Part shown: positions 32,704-41,486 of the stretch, one piece after another
Layout of the letters: each line of letters opens with the position of its first letter
How positions within the stretch are numbered: position 1 is the stretch's first letter
NCBI GenBank assembly: GCA_902802535.1
Contig: CADCML010000031.1
Coordinates: 1 to 42,664 of the forward strand
Direction of reading: 5' to 3'
DNA: 42,664 nt
Source: an uncultured Bacteroidia bacterium
GTDB taxonomy: Bacteria > Bacteroidota > Bacteroidia > Bacteroidales > F082
Notes under the pieces: model-generated
Databases searched by the model: none
Told to the model about the DNA's origin: nothing
What the model saw: only the letters and a program-made list of their open reading frames with translations
Position numbers and translations under genes: made by a program

Positions 32704-33638
32704 GCCACGATTCGCGTGCCGCAAGTCGGGTCGCCGAGCTTGGTGGCTTCGGTGATGATGGCCTCGTGTCCAGTGGCTTCAACGAAGAGCACAGCGGCAC
32801 GAATCTTGGGTGCCATGCTGCCCTCAGTGAAATGACCTTCAGCAAGATACTGCTTGGCCTCGGCCACGGTGATGGTATCCAAAGCCTTCTCGTTCTCCTT
32901 GCGGAAATTAATGTAAACCTTCGGCACATCGGTGAGGATATAGAACTCATCGGCACCAATCTTGATGGCCGTCATGGCCGAAGCAAGGTCCTTGTCGATA
33001 ACCGCCTCAACGCCCACATGCACGCCGTCTTTCTTGATGACCGGGATACCGCCACCACCCACGGTGATGACGATATTGCCCTCATTGGCCAAACGTTTCA
33101 CCAGTTCAACATTTTGGATGTCAATGGGTTTTGGAGAAGCAACCACTTTTCGCCAGCCCTTGCCTTTGGGGTCTTCCTTGTAGACCGCACCGGTTTCAGC
33201 GGCGTAGGCTTCGGCCTCTTCCTTGGTGTAATAGGGTCCAACGGGCTTGGTGGGATTCTTGAACATCGGGTCGTCCTTGTCGACCAGCACTTGGGTCACG
33301 AAAGTAACCACATTGCGATCGATGTTTTCCTTCACCATTACCTTTTCCAGACCCATTTCAATCATGTAACCGATCTGGCCTTGGGTTTCGGCACCGCAAA
33401 CGTCCATCGGCATAGCCGGAAGTCCAAACATCTGTGAGCCAGCCTCGTTCTGAAGCAACACATTGCCCACTTGGGGGCCGTTGCCGTGACCGATGACCAA
33501 ATTATAACCCTGTTTCAGGAAGGGCAGCAGCGACTGGCAAGTGTCGGCCACGTTCTGCATCTGTTCCTGGCATGTTCCTTTCTGACCGCTTCTCAAAAGG
33601 GCATTTCCTCCGAAAGCGATGACTGCTAATTTCTTCAT
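32700..33638 (-). CDS. arcC: Carbamate kinase
   Basis: A 312-residue enzyme that makes ATP from carbamoyl phosphate (or the reverse). Recognisable parts are the opening IAFGGNALLRSGQKG, the catalytic VIGHGNGPQVGN, the VFFQTQVLVDKDDP-type region (VTFVTQVLVDKDDP) and VITVGGGGIPVIKKDGV (near 195). The length is standard. Arginine deiminase and ornithine carbamoyltransferase genes are not in the window, so it may act in purine, agmatine or arginine catabolism encoded elsewhere. No clear promoter was seen; the AT-rich repeat at 33648-33679 lies just upstream of the start. Confidence 0.95.
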   Translation of the reverse strand: MKKLAVIAFGGNALLRSGQKGTCQEQMQNVADTCQSLLPFLKQGYNLVIGHGNGPQVGNVLLQNEAGSQMFGLPAMPMDVCGAETQGQIGYMIEMGLEKVMVKENIDRNVVTFVTQVLVDKDDPMFKNPTKPVGPYYTKEEAEAYAAETGAVYKEDPKGKGWRKVVASPKPIDIQNVELVKRLANEGNIVITVGGGGIPVIKKDGVHVGVEAVIDKDLASAMTAIKIGADEFYILTDVPKVYINFRKENEKALDTITVAEAKQYLAEGHFTEGSMAPKIRAAVLFVEATGHEAIITEATKLGDPTCGTRIVA

Positions 33639-33647
33639 TATTAGTTA

Positions 33648-33679
33648 TTTAAAGATTCAAAATTTAAAATTCAAAGATT
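33648..33679. repeat. AT-rich dispersed repeat (TTTAAAATTCAA type)
   Basis: TTTAAAG and ATTCAAAATTTAAAATTCAAAG units, related to the block at 23955-23989. It lies between the carbamate kinase start and the lipoprotein stop. In the same stretch I see no promoter or hairpin. Confidence 0.4.
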
Positions 33680-33692
33680 GGGTGTCGGCCTA

Positions 33693-34040
33693 TCATTTCC
33701 TTTGGTAGGTCACCGAATAGCCATTCTGACCCAATACAAGATTCTTGTCGTCAACGGAGATGATGTCCAAGGTGTCGGCAAACTCATGAGGGTCGGAACC
33801 ATTGATCATACCTTTGATAATCAATTGTTTTCCAGCCTTTTCCCATGACTTGTACTCACGGAAGCCCGTATTGATGGAAACCATCTCACCATTCTCGAGC
33901 ATGGTGAAGCCGACTTCACCAAGAAGGCTGCCCTCAGCGGCGGGTTCAACCCAAGTTCCTACAACGGAAGGACGGGAACACGAAGCGAAAAACAGTCCCA
34001 TCATTCCACATAAAGCAATAACAATCAAGCGTTTATTCAT
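33693..34040 (-). CDS. Small lipoprotein, lipocalin-like
   Basis: A 115-residue lipoprotein. A signal sequence ends in the lipobox FFASC (Cys21; residues about 17-21). The rest starts with VVGTWVEP and continues in beta strands (GEVGFTMLENGEMVSINTGFREYKSWEKAGKQLIIKG), typical of the small lipocalin-like lipoproteins of Bacteroidales. Such proteins may bind small hydrophobic ligands; the ligand is unknown. The start at 34040 is set by the signal peptide (MNKRLIVIALCGMMG). A TACCTTTG -7-like box lies at 34074-34067 on the minus strand, without a clear -33 box. Confidence 0.78.
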   Translation of the reverse strand: MNKRLIVIALCGMMGLFFASCSRPSVVGTWVEPAAEGSLLGEVGFTMLENGEMVSINTGFREYKSWEKAGKQLIIKGMINGSDPHEFADTLDIISVDDKNLVLGQNGYSVTYQRK

Positions 34041-34120
34041 TTCTTTACTCCTTTGTTTTGGAGCGGCAAAGGTAGGAATAATTTTCATAATTGCTAATGT
34101 TTCAGTGAATTATTTTGTTC

Positions 34121-34206
34121 GCTTTGCGTCATTGCGAACGAAACGAAGCAATCCAGACATTAATTTTGTCATCTGGACTGCTTCGTGCCTCGCAGTGACG
34201 CAAAGC
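34121..34206. repeat. Hairpin repeat (REP/MITE-like) with CGTCATTGCGA-type ends
   Basis: Imperfect inverted arms of about 36 bases, 34121-34157 (GCTTTGCGTCATTGCGAACG...) and 34172-34206 (TCTGGACTGCTTCG ... GACGCAAAGC), enclose a short loop. The CATTGCGA/GAAGCAATCCAG signature is known from short palindromic repeats in several bacterial genomes. It lies after the end of the giant surface gene and could also act as its terminator. Confidence 0.7.
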
Positions 34207-34216
34207 TTGTCATATA

Positions 34217-36055
34217 TCATTCAATGACAATCTTTTGCGTCCTAATACTTTCCCCTTCAATCAACCGCAAGACATACACGCCTGAGGTCATTCCATCGAT
34301 AGAGACGTGGTGCGCCGCGTCGCAACAAACAATAATGCGCCCCTGCATATCCACAATTTGCAACACTGCATCAGCCTCGGCACCTATGATGACAATGCTT
34401 CCATTGCTGATGAAAGCAAAAGGCGCATCGGACGCTGGGTCTGAAGAAGCATCATTGGCAAAAAACACCAAGCGGAAACGCGAAGTGTAGTCAGTCGTTT
34501 TGGCCGTGAAACTATATGCAGGCGTTTGCAGCAGATCCACATCCGCGCCCGTAAGATTATCAATAAGGTGCAAATATTCCAATTCCACTGCTTCGGGATG
34601 GATGGTAAGGGTATATTCTCCGTTCTTGGAAGCCTTGAAGTTGAGCGGCATCTCACCTTGTTTGTTCGAGCAGGCAATGGCAAGCTCCTTGCCGCCTTGC
34701 GGAATACTGATGACTGCATTTTCCTTGTTGAAGACGAATTTCTCCAACCTATCACCCGCGTTGAAACTCACGATGGCCTTGTCCTGGATGGAGTTGCCGC
34801 GTGTGTTGGCTTGCGCCACGGCGATTTGCAAACAGCCTTGGTTAGTAGCTGCTTCAGGTGCTTCCGTGCTGAAAACAACCGTCTCGCCTTCAGTCTCGGC
34901 CATTACCATGACACCCGTACAAGCAGGAATAGCCGTGGCAGACGAAACCATATTAGGCTCGATGGCTGTGCCTTCCACATTCATCGTATAGTAACTCTTA
35001 TTGGCGTAGGCATTGACCGGGAACGGATTGCCCACCAAGTTCCAACCTGCAAAAGTGGTAGTTGCATCGTAAGCAAGGCCCACTTCCTTGGTATCATCCT
35101 CATTGAACGCGCCTTTGAAAATGAGATTCACATCCTCCGCATTGGCATAGAGATAACCTTGGCCGTTTTCCAATACAAAATCTTCCATATTGGCTTTGTA
35201 GTTTATCCATTCCGCATCTTCACTTTGGTCAAAACGATAAAGGTCGTATGGCGTTTCGGTTATCATGTTATCCACCGCTGTTGGGTCTGTGTTTTCCACT
35301 AATGGCGAAGCGATGAAACGGTAGTTGCCTTCGCCTTCGCCATAGCCCGCAACTGTGGTATATGTCATGGGGAAGATTCTGTCTTCGTAATCGCTCCAAT
35401 TTGTGGCGGTTTTGTAATCATTCAAGGATTCGTAAAGAACATAAATTGGACAATTGTTAGTATCGTAAAAAGTATTGTAATAACCCAAAGACGGTGGTGT
35501 TACTCCAAACACCATTATTTCATTCAAGCCGCTGCAATTATAAAAAGCCACAGAACCTATCATAGTCACGGAATTGGGGATGGTCAGGCTGCCCGTGAAA
35601 CCGCTGCAATTATAGAAAACCTCACCGCCTATCTCGGTCACGGAATTGGGGATGGTCAGGCTACCCGTCAAGCCGCTGCAATTATAGAAAGCCGAATTGC
35701 CTATCGCGGTCACGGAATTGGGGATGATCAGACTGCCAGTGAAACCGTTGCAACCAGAGAAAGCACTCACGCCTATCGTGGTCACGGAATTGCCGATGGT
35801 CAGGCTATCTGTGAAACCGCTACAATCACGGAAAGCACCATGGCCTATCTCGGTCACAGAATTGCCGATGGTCAGGCTGCCCGTGAATCCCCTGCAACCA
35901 AAGAAAGCATAATAGCCTATCGTGGTCACGGAATTGGGGATGGTAAGGTCGCCCGTGAAGCCACTGCAACCATAAAAAGCCCTATAGCTTATCGTGGTCA
36001 CGGAATTGCCAATGGTCAGGCTGCCCGTGAAACCGCTGCAGCCATAAAAAGCCAA
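34217..36055 (-). CDS. BspA-type LRR surface protein, C-terminal piece with T9SS sorting tail
   Basis: The downstream 612 residues of one giant gene. About seven BspA/LRR_5 repeats (NSVTTIGxxAFYGCSGFTG) come first. Then follow a TPPSLGYYNTF linker, a region from about residue 230 resembling the post-repeat domain of Bacteroidales adhesins (NGQGYLYANAEDV, GWNLVGNPFPVNAY), and a final 75-residue type IX secretion tail (SIVIIGAEADAVLQIVDMQG ... SGVYVLRLIEG, ending IVIE). That tail sends the protein across the outer membrane for anchoring. The 29-bp deletion at 36050 puts it out of frame with the N-terminal piece, and on its own it has no signal peptide. Restoring the deletion would join them. 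Confidence 0.85.
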   Translation of the reverse strand: MAFYGCSGFTGSLTIGNSVTTISYRAFYGCSGFTGDLTIPNSVTTIGYYAFFGCRGFTGSLTIGNSVTEIGHGAFRDCSGFTDSLTIGNSVTTIGVSAFSGCNGFTGSLIIPNSVTAIGNSAFYNCSGLTGSLTIPNSVTEIGGEVFYNCSGFTGSLTIPNSVTMIGSVAFYNCSGLNEIMVFGVTPPSLGYYNTFYDTNNCPIYVLYESLNDYKTATNWSDYEDRIFPMTYTTVAGYGEGEGNYRFIASPLVENTDPTAVDNMITETPYDLYRFDQSEDAEWINYKANMEDFVLENGQGYLYANAEDVNLIFKGAFNEDDTKEVGLAYDATTTFAGWNLVGNPFPVNAYANKSYYTMNVEGTAIEPNMVSSATAIPACTGVMVMAETEGETVVFSTEAPEAATNQGCLQIAVAQANTRGNSIQDKAIVSFNAGDRLEKFVFNKENAVISIPQGGKELAIACSNKQGEMPLNFKASKNGEYTLTIHPEAVELEYLHLIDNLTGADVDLLQTPAYSFTAKTTDYTSRFRLVFFANDASSDPASDAPFAFISNGSIVIIGAEADAVLQIVDMQGRIIVCCDAAHHVSIDGMTSGVYVLRLIEGESIRTQKIVIE

Positions 36056-37560
36056 TGGTCAGGCTGCCCGTGAAACCGCTGCAACCATAGAAAGCATAAT
36101 CGCCTATCTCTGTCACGGAATTGGGGATGGTCAGGCTGCCTGTGAAGCCGCTACAATTATAAAACATACAAGCAGGAATTCTTTCTACGTTGTCTCCAAT
36201 GGTAAGTGTTCCACCACAACCATAAAAACTCTGAGCACTATCGGATACATCTGCACAATTTGTGGCATCGTAATGCACTTCCGTGAAGCCACTGCAACCA
36301 TAAAAAGCCCTATAGCTTATCGTGGTCACGGAATTGCCAATGGTCAGGCTGCCCGTGAAACCGCTGCAGCCATAAAAAGTGGGAATGGTCAGGCTGCCTG
36401 TGAAACCGCTGCAACTCCCGAAAGCCGAATTGCCTATCGTGGTCACGGAATTGGGAATGGTCAGGCTGCCCGTCAAGCCGCTGCAATTATAGAAAGCATC
36501 TTCGCCTATCGTGGTCACGGAATTGCCGATGGTCAGGCTGCCCGTCAAGCCGCTGCAATTATAGAAAGCACCATTGCCTATCGTGGTCACGGAATTGGGG
36601 ATAATAGAGTTTTTGCAACCCAGTATCAATTCATTTGTGCTTGTCTTGATAAGGGCATTACTACTCTCTCTCGAATCGTATACGGTGTTGCCTGATTCAA
36701 CCACAATGGAATCGAAATTACAGCAACTATGGAAAGCATAACTGCCTATCGTGGTCACGGAATTGCCGATGGTCAGGCTGCCCGTCAAGCCGCTGCAATA
36801 ATAGAAAGCAGAACCGCCTATCGTGGTCACGGAATTGCCGATGGTCAGGCTGCCCGTCAAGCCGCTGCAATTAAAGAAAGCATAACTGCCTATCGTGGTC
36901 ACGGAATTGCCGATGGTCAGGCTGCCCGTGAAGCCGCTGCAATCCCGGAAAGCAAAACTGCCTATCGTGGTCACGGAATTGGGGATGGTCAGGCTGCCTG
37001 TGAAACCACTGCAACCATAGAAAGCATAATAGCCTATCGTGATTACGGAATTGCCTATGACCAAGCTGCCTGTGAAACCGCTGCAATTATTAAAAGCATC
37101 ATTACCTATCGTGGTCACGGAATTGGGGATGGTAAGGCTGCCAGTAAAACCGCTGCAATTAGAAAAAGCCCGATATCCTATCGTGGTCACGGAATTACCG
37201 ATGGTCAATAAGCCTGCATAAGACCCTCCGACGTTGATTATAAAATCACTAGGGATGTTTACCATATTAATATCCAACCCATTGAAGCCACAACCAAAGA
37301 AAGCATAACCGCCTATTGAGGTCACGGAATTGGGGATGGTCAGGCTGCCTGTAAAGCCGTTGCAACCAAAGAAAGCATAACCGCCTATTGAGGTCACGGA
37401 ATTCGGGATGGTCAGACTGCCAGTAAATCCGCTGCAACCATAGAAAGTTTCAATGCCTATCGAGGTCACGGAATTTGGGATGGTCAGACTTCCCGTCAAG
37501 CCGCTGCAATTATAGAAAGCAGAATTGCCTATCGTGGTCACGGAATTAGGCAATAAAATG
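35530..37560. repeat. Near-identical tandem 72-bp coding repeats (LRR array 3)
   Basis: About two dozen repeats of 72 bases encode BspA-type LRR units of 24 residues. Many are nearly identical in nucleotides, which suggests recent slippage or gene conversion. Within it, an exact 99-bp copy occurs twice, at 35953-36051 and 36281-36379. Looser, older arrays of the same unit occur at about 38180-38840 and 39400-40150. Confidence 0.85.
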
Positions 37561-40500
37561 GATGTAAGTCCACTGCAATTCTGAAAGGCATACTCATTTA
37601 TTGAGGACAATCCGATAAAATATTGCAACTCGTTAAACGAAGTGATTTGAGTATTATTTCGGAAATAGTTTTCTAAATTCGTCACGACTGCAGCTTCAGC
37701 ATAGCTCAATTCGACATCACCATTAGTATCCCAGTTGGCGACACAGATGGCTTTTACGTTGGCATCGGCAAAGACAATAATTTCATCTGACAAAAAGTGT
37801 GCAACCAAAGTCATATCATTTGGCACATAGAAAGTATATTCGGAATTAGAGGAAACCGTTGTACCGTTTTGGGTCCATTTAACAAAAGCATAACCTTCAT
37901 TAGCGACAGCAGTCAGTGTACAAGTTTCACCAGCCTCAATTATCCCACCTCCTATTATCGTCCCTCCTTCATCTGGATTGGCAACCACGTCAACATATCC
38001 TCCACATAATCCAATGTAATCGCTGAATTCTCCCCATGATTGGGACGCATACGCCTCCTCAAAGCCACACGGGACAAAAGCAGGATTATTTGAACTCCAA
38101 GGATAGAAAGCCAGCCAACCTAATGAAGGAGGTGTTTCTGCAAAAATAATGACAGAAGAAAAGCCATTGCAGTTTTGGAAAGCCTTCTGGCCTATGGTGG
38201 TCACGGAATTGCCGATGGTCAGGCTGCCAGTGAAACCGTTGCAACCTACAAAAGCCTGATCGCCTATTGAAGTCACTGAATTGGGGATAATTAAACTACC
38301 TGAAAAGCCGCTGCAACCACTGAAAGCATAATTGCCTATCGAGGTCACGGAATTAGGGATAATCAAATCACCCGTAAATCCGTTGCAACCAGAAAAAACT
38401 TGGGTACCTATCGTGGTCACGGAATTGGGGATGGTCAAATTGCCTGTAAAACCGTTACAACCATAAAAAGCCTCTTCGCCAATAAATGTCACCGAATTCG
38501 GAATCAATAAATTGCCAGTGAAACCGCTGCAACCGAAAAAAGCAGATGGATATATCCTAGTCACGGAATTCGGAATGGTCAGCGAACCAGTGAAGCCATT
38601 GCAACCCTCGAAAGCAGAAGGACCTATTGTGGTCACGGAATTGCCGATGGTCAGAGTACCCGTGAATCCGTTGCAACCATGGAATGCATGATATCCTATT
38701 GTAATCACAGAATTGGGGATGGTTAAGTCGCCCGTGAAACCGCTACAACCATAGAATGCATAATCTCCTATTGTAGTCACGAAACTGGGAATAATCAAGT
38801 TACCCGTGAGACCACTACAATTATAGAAAGCATTACCACTTATTGAAGCCAATCCGATAAAGTATTGAAGTTCCTCAAACGAAGTAATCTCCGTGTTGCC
38901 TATAAAGTAATTATTCAAATCTGTTACCAATGCAGCCTCCACATAACTTAACTCACCGTCACCGTTTGTATCCCAATGGGAAACACAGATATCTTTCACA
39001 ATAGCGTCAGCAAATACTATGTTTTCTTCTGACAGAAAGTGCGCAACCAAAGTCATATCACCTGCCACATAAAATGAATATTCTGCATCGGAAGAAATCT
39101 TTTTTCCATTTAATTCCCAATAAGAGAAAGAGTAGCCCTCATATTCAGTTGCCATCACTGTGCATATTTGACCAGTCTCAAATGTCCCTCCTCCTGTTAC
39201 CATTCCACCCTCTATCGGATTAGCAACCACGGTAACCGTACCTCCACACATTTCATAATAATTTCTGAAGGCACCCCAAGATAATAATGAATATACTTCC
39301 TCAAAACCACATGGGACAAATACAGGTGTATTTAGGTTCCATCCTGCAAAACTGCCTTCTCCCAATATGGGAGGCGTTTCAGCGAAATTTGTGATGGAAT
39401 AAAAACCATTGCAATCTTGGAAAGCCCAACTACCTATTGAAGTAACAGAATTGCCAATGTTTAGACCACCAGTAAAACCAGTGCAATAAGAAAAAGCGCC
39501 ACTTCCAATCGAAGTTACTGAATTGGGGATAGTCAAACCACCCGAAAAACTGCTGCAATGGGAGAAAGCGCCATCGCCTATGGCGGTCACAGAGTTGCTA
39601 ATGGTCAAAGAGGTCAGTCCACTGCAACCTAAGAAAGCACCATTTTGTATTTTGGTCACAGAATTGGGGATAATCAAGTCGCCCGTAAAGCCGCTGCAAC
39701 CATAGAAAGCTAGGCTTCCAATATAAACCACAGAATTCGGAATAACCAACGAACCCGTGAGACCGCTGCAACCTGAGAAAGCACCACCAGCAATACCTCT
39801 CGTCGTTCCATTAAAACTTAAAGCGCCTGTTGGCTCCTCACCTTTATTACCTAAACACCAATTGCCTAAATACAGTATTCCGTCAGGTTGAGTTGCATAC
39901 CAACCTGTTCCCTCAAAAGCACGTTCTTCAATTGAATTGATAGTATTAGGAATATTTATCGAGGTCAATCCGTTGCAATCAAAAAAAGCTCTAACGCCTA
40001 TCGAGGTCACGGAATTGGGGATGTTAAGACTCCCGGTAAAACCAGTGCAACCAAAGAAAGCATTTTCACCTATTGAGGTCATGGAATTCGGCAAGATAAG
40101 ATCGCCCGTGAAAAAGCTACAATTTTTGAAAGCATTGTCTCCTATTGAAGTCACAGCATAAGACGTACCTTCGTAAAACACATTTTCAGGAATGTTTAGG
40201 GAAGTATTATATTCTTCTCCAATATAAACATCATCAACATTCAAATACCATTGATCTGTACAATTAAAATGCCGAATGGCAACATAACCTATTTGACCAG
40301 CATAACTACTCAAATCAACCGTGTATTCATACCATGAGCATTGATCACGTAATCCTCTGTTACCCTTGGGCATATTATTGCTCTTTGCGCTCATAGTCCA
40401 TTCAGTAATGGTAGTGAAGTTTGTGACATCTATTTGGCTTCCTGTTGAGACAGCCACTCCAAAATGCTCAGCAGCATAATTTGCATCATTAGCACAAGCA

Positions 40501-40889
40501 TAAAAACGAATGCCTATATTTGCAGCAAAACTGATTTGTCCTGATACAAGATAATTGTCAGGAGTAACAGCACCAACCTCATCAATATATGAAGCCGAGG
40601 CCATACTATAATTGCCAGTATGATTTGCCCATGAAGCGAGTTCCCAGCCATAGCCATCTCCATCAGCATCAATTGTTGCCCAATCTGAAGGGATTTCATT
40701 TTCAAAGCCTTCGCCCGAAAAGTTTGGTCCAGTAACTGACACGGAAATCCCATCGTCATTAACAGAATACTTCAAGCCATCCACGATGAACTCTTGCGCA
40801 TACATTTTCCCCAATCCCGCCACACCAAGCAGCAGGGCAATCAAGACGATTCTTTTCGTCCATTTCATTTGTAAAATTCTCTTTTTCAT
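35982..40889 (-). CDS. Giant BspA-type LRR surface protein, N-terminal piece (frameshifted at its end)
   Basis: A 1635-residue piece of a roughly 2,220-residue surface protein. The signal peptide ends near MYA-QEF (32). A choice-of-anchor/cleaved-adhesin-like domain spans about 45-230 (NHTGNYSMASASY, WYLNVDDVYIGE). Three LRR_5 blocks follow, separated by two linkers. Each linker has a TPPILGEGSF-type segment, a Listeria-Bacteroides beta-grasp repeat (GGGTFETGQICTVMATE) and an EF-hand-like calcium loop (DTNGDGELSYVEAALV; DTNGDVELSYAEAAVV). Such proteins bind host or cell surfaces. The frame breaks at 36050 by a 29-bp deletion; the rest is the 34217 piece. A TATTTTTG box lies at 40940-40933, without a good -33 box. 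Confidence 0.85.
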   Translation of the reverse strand: MKKRILQMKWTKRIVLIALLLGVAGLGKMYAQEFIVDGLKYSVNDDGISVSVTGPNFSGEGFENEIPSDWATIDADGDGYGWELASWANHTGNYSMASASYIDEVGAVTPDNYLVSGQISFAANIGIRFYACANDANYAAEHFGVAVSTGSQIDVTNFTTITEWTMSAKSNNMPKGNRGLRDQCSWYEYTVDLSSYAGQIGYVAIRHFNCTDQWYLNVDDVYIGEEYNTSLNIPENVFYEGTSYAVTSIGDNAFKNCSFFTGDLILPNSMTSIGENAFFGCTGFTGSLNIPNSVTSIGVRAFFDCNGLTSINIPNTINSIEERAFEGTGWYATQPDGILYLGNWCLGNKGEEPTGALSFNGTTRGIAGGAFSGCSGLTGSLVIPNSVVYIGSLAFYGCSGFTGDLIIPNSVTKIQNGAFLGCSGLTSLTISNSVTAIGDGAFSHCSSFSGGLTIPNSVTSIGSGAFSYCTGFTGGLNIGNSVTSIGSWAFQDCNGFYSITNFAETPPILGEGSFAGWNLNTPVFVPCGFEEVYSLLSWGAFRNYYEMCGGTVTVVANPIEGGMVTGGGTFETGQICTVMATEYEGYSFSYWELNGKKISSDAEYSFYVAGDMTLVAHFLSEENIVFADAIVKDICVSHWDTNGDGELSYVEAALVTDLNNYFIGNTEITSFEELQYFIGLASISGNAFYNCSGLTGNLIIPSFVTTIGDYAFYGCSGFTGDLTIPNSVITIGYHAFHGCNGFTGTLTIGNSVTTIGPSAFEGCNGFTGSLTIPNSVTRIYPSAFFGCSGFTGNLLIPNSVTFIGEEAFYGCNGFTGNLTIPNSVTTIGTQVFSGCNGFTGDLIIPNSVTSIGNYAFSGCSGFSGSLIIPNSVTSIGDQAFVGCNGFTGSLTIGNSVTTIGQKAFQNCNGFSSVIIFAETPPSLGWLAFYPWSSNNPAFVPCGFEEAYASQSWGEFSDYIGLCGGYVDVVANPDEGGTIIGGGIIEAGETCTLTAVANEGYAFVKWTQNGTTVSSNSEYTFYVPNDMTLVAHFLSDEIIVFADANVKAICVANWDTNGDVELSYAEAAVVTNLENYFRNNTQITSFNELQYFIGLSSINEYAFQNCSGLTSILLPNSVTTIGNSAFYNCSGLTGSLTIPNSVTSIGIETFYGCSGFTGSLTIPNSVTSIGGYAFFGCNGFTGSLTIPNSVTSIGGYAFFGCGFNGLDINMVNIPSDFIINVGGSYAGLLTIGNSVTTIGYRAFSNCSGFTGSLTIPNSVTTIGNDAFNNCSGFTGSLVIGNSVITIGYYAFYGCSGFTGSLTIPNSVTTIGSFAFRDCSGFTGSLTIGNSVTTIGSYAFFNCSGLTGSLTIGNSVTTIGGSAFYYCSGLTGSLTIGNSVTTIGSYAFHSCCNFDSIVVESGNTVYDSRESSNALIKTSTNELILGCKNSIIPNSVTTIGNGAFYNCSGLTGSLTIGNSVTTIGEDAFYNCSGLTGSLTIPNSVTTIGNSAFGSCSGFTGSLTIPTFYGCSGFTGSLTIGNSVTTISYRAFYGCSGFTEVHYDATNCADVSDSAQSFYGCGGTLTIGDNVERIPACMFYNCSGFTGSLTIPNSVTEIGDYAFYGCSGFTGSLTIGFLWLQRFHGQPDHWQFRDHDKL

Positions 40890-40952
40890 AGTGTTATTTT
40901 TTTAGTTATACTTATTTTATGTTTTCTATTGACAAAAATAGCGTGGAATCAT

Positions 40953-41085
40953 TTTCTTGTCTGACACTCGGGTTACCACGCCCACTTCACTAACAAGTTA
41001 TTCCACGCCGTGCAACACGGCATTTGTCAACTTGTTCTTGTGAAGTGTCCCCGAAGGGACACAGTGGTAAATGAGTGTCAAGAAC
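40953..41085. other. Branched multi-stem structured element (ncRNA, leader or mobile repeat)
   Basis: Outer stem: GACACTC (40963-40969) with GAGTGTC (41073-41079), continued by TTACCAC (40973-40979) with GTGGTAA (41064-41070). Inside are two arms. One is TTCAC plus AACAAGTT (40986-40999) with AACTTGTT plus GTGAA (41029-41044), capped by GCCGTG-CAA-CACGGC (41007-41021). The other is the hairpin GTGTCCC-CGAA-GGGACAC (41045-41062). All helices can coexist, giving a three-way junction. TTCTT (40954-40958) can also pair with AAGAA (41080-41084). The pairing works on either strand. Confidence 0.65.
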
Positions 41086-41255
41086 AGCACAATTGCTATT
41101 TTTTAAATTTCTATTTCAGTTGGTTGCGCCCAATGCGCTTTGTTCATTCGATAATTGTTTGGTTAGACTTATGTTTTGTTTGTCGGGGGCAAAAATAAGA
41201 AGAAAAACAATTGCTTTTGAAAAGAAAGCAACAAATCTTTCGTAATCTTGTTTTT

Positions 41256-41361
41256 AAACACGAATGACCATAAATGAATCACGAATTTTCCAGGAATTGT
41301 TTTTGGAAATTGACTTCGTCTAATCTTCGATTTCATGGCTAATTCATGGAAATTCGTGTTT
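41256..41361. repeat. Inverted repeat with AAACACGAAT ends
   Basis: Terminal AAACACGAAT (41256-41265) and ATTCGTGTTT (41352-41361) are perfect complements. A second pair, CACGAATTTTCCAGGAATT (41280-41298) with AATTCATGGAAATTCGTG (41341-41358), is near perfect. The CACGAAT/AATTCATGG type of repeat recurs in intergenic DNA of Bacteroidota; a small non-autonomous repeat is likely. Confidence 0.6.
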
Positions 41362-41431
41362 ACAACGAAAAATGCAAATTCCGCAAACCATCATTTGTGC
41401 AAGATTTGTGGCAGATTTGCTTCCAAAATAC

Positions 41432-41460
41432 TTGCATTTGTATCCAAATCATTATTTTTG
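41432..41460 (+). promoter_or_regulatory. Promoter of the DUF1703 ATPase
   Basis: TTG (41432-41434), 18 bases, TATTTTTG (41453-41460), then a leader of about 25 bases to the ATG at 41487. The -7 box is a perfect match; the -33 box is partial. Confidence 0.55.
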
Positions 41461-41486
41461 CAGTCGGATTCCAACTATAGAACGCT

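Larger units (their letters stand above)
40890..41486. other. 597-base non-coding stretch between surface gene and DUF1703 ATPase
   Basis: No gene is supported here. It holds a promoter-like TATTTTTG for the surface gene (40940-40933, minus strand), a highly structured element (40953-41085), an inverted repeat (41256-41361), and a promoter for the ATPase (41432-41460). A 62-codon frame at 41010-41198 crosses the structured element and shows no protein-like features. Confidence 0.6.

Noticed and set aside
35697-37221. Repetitive plus-strand frames such as VTELGMIRLPVKPLQ and GHGIADGQAAREA
   Set aside because: They are antisense readings of the 72-bp LRR repeats and not independent repeat proteins.
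35530-37560. Regular spacing in the region suggested a CRISPR-like array
   Set aside because: The repeats are contiguous 72-bp coding units with no unique spacers and encode an LRR protein.
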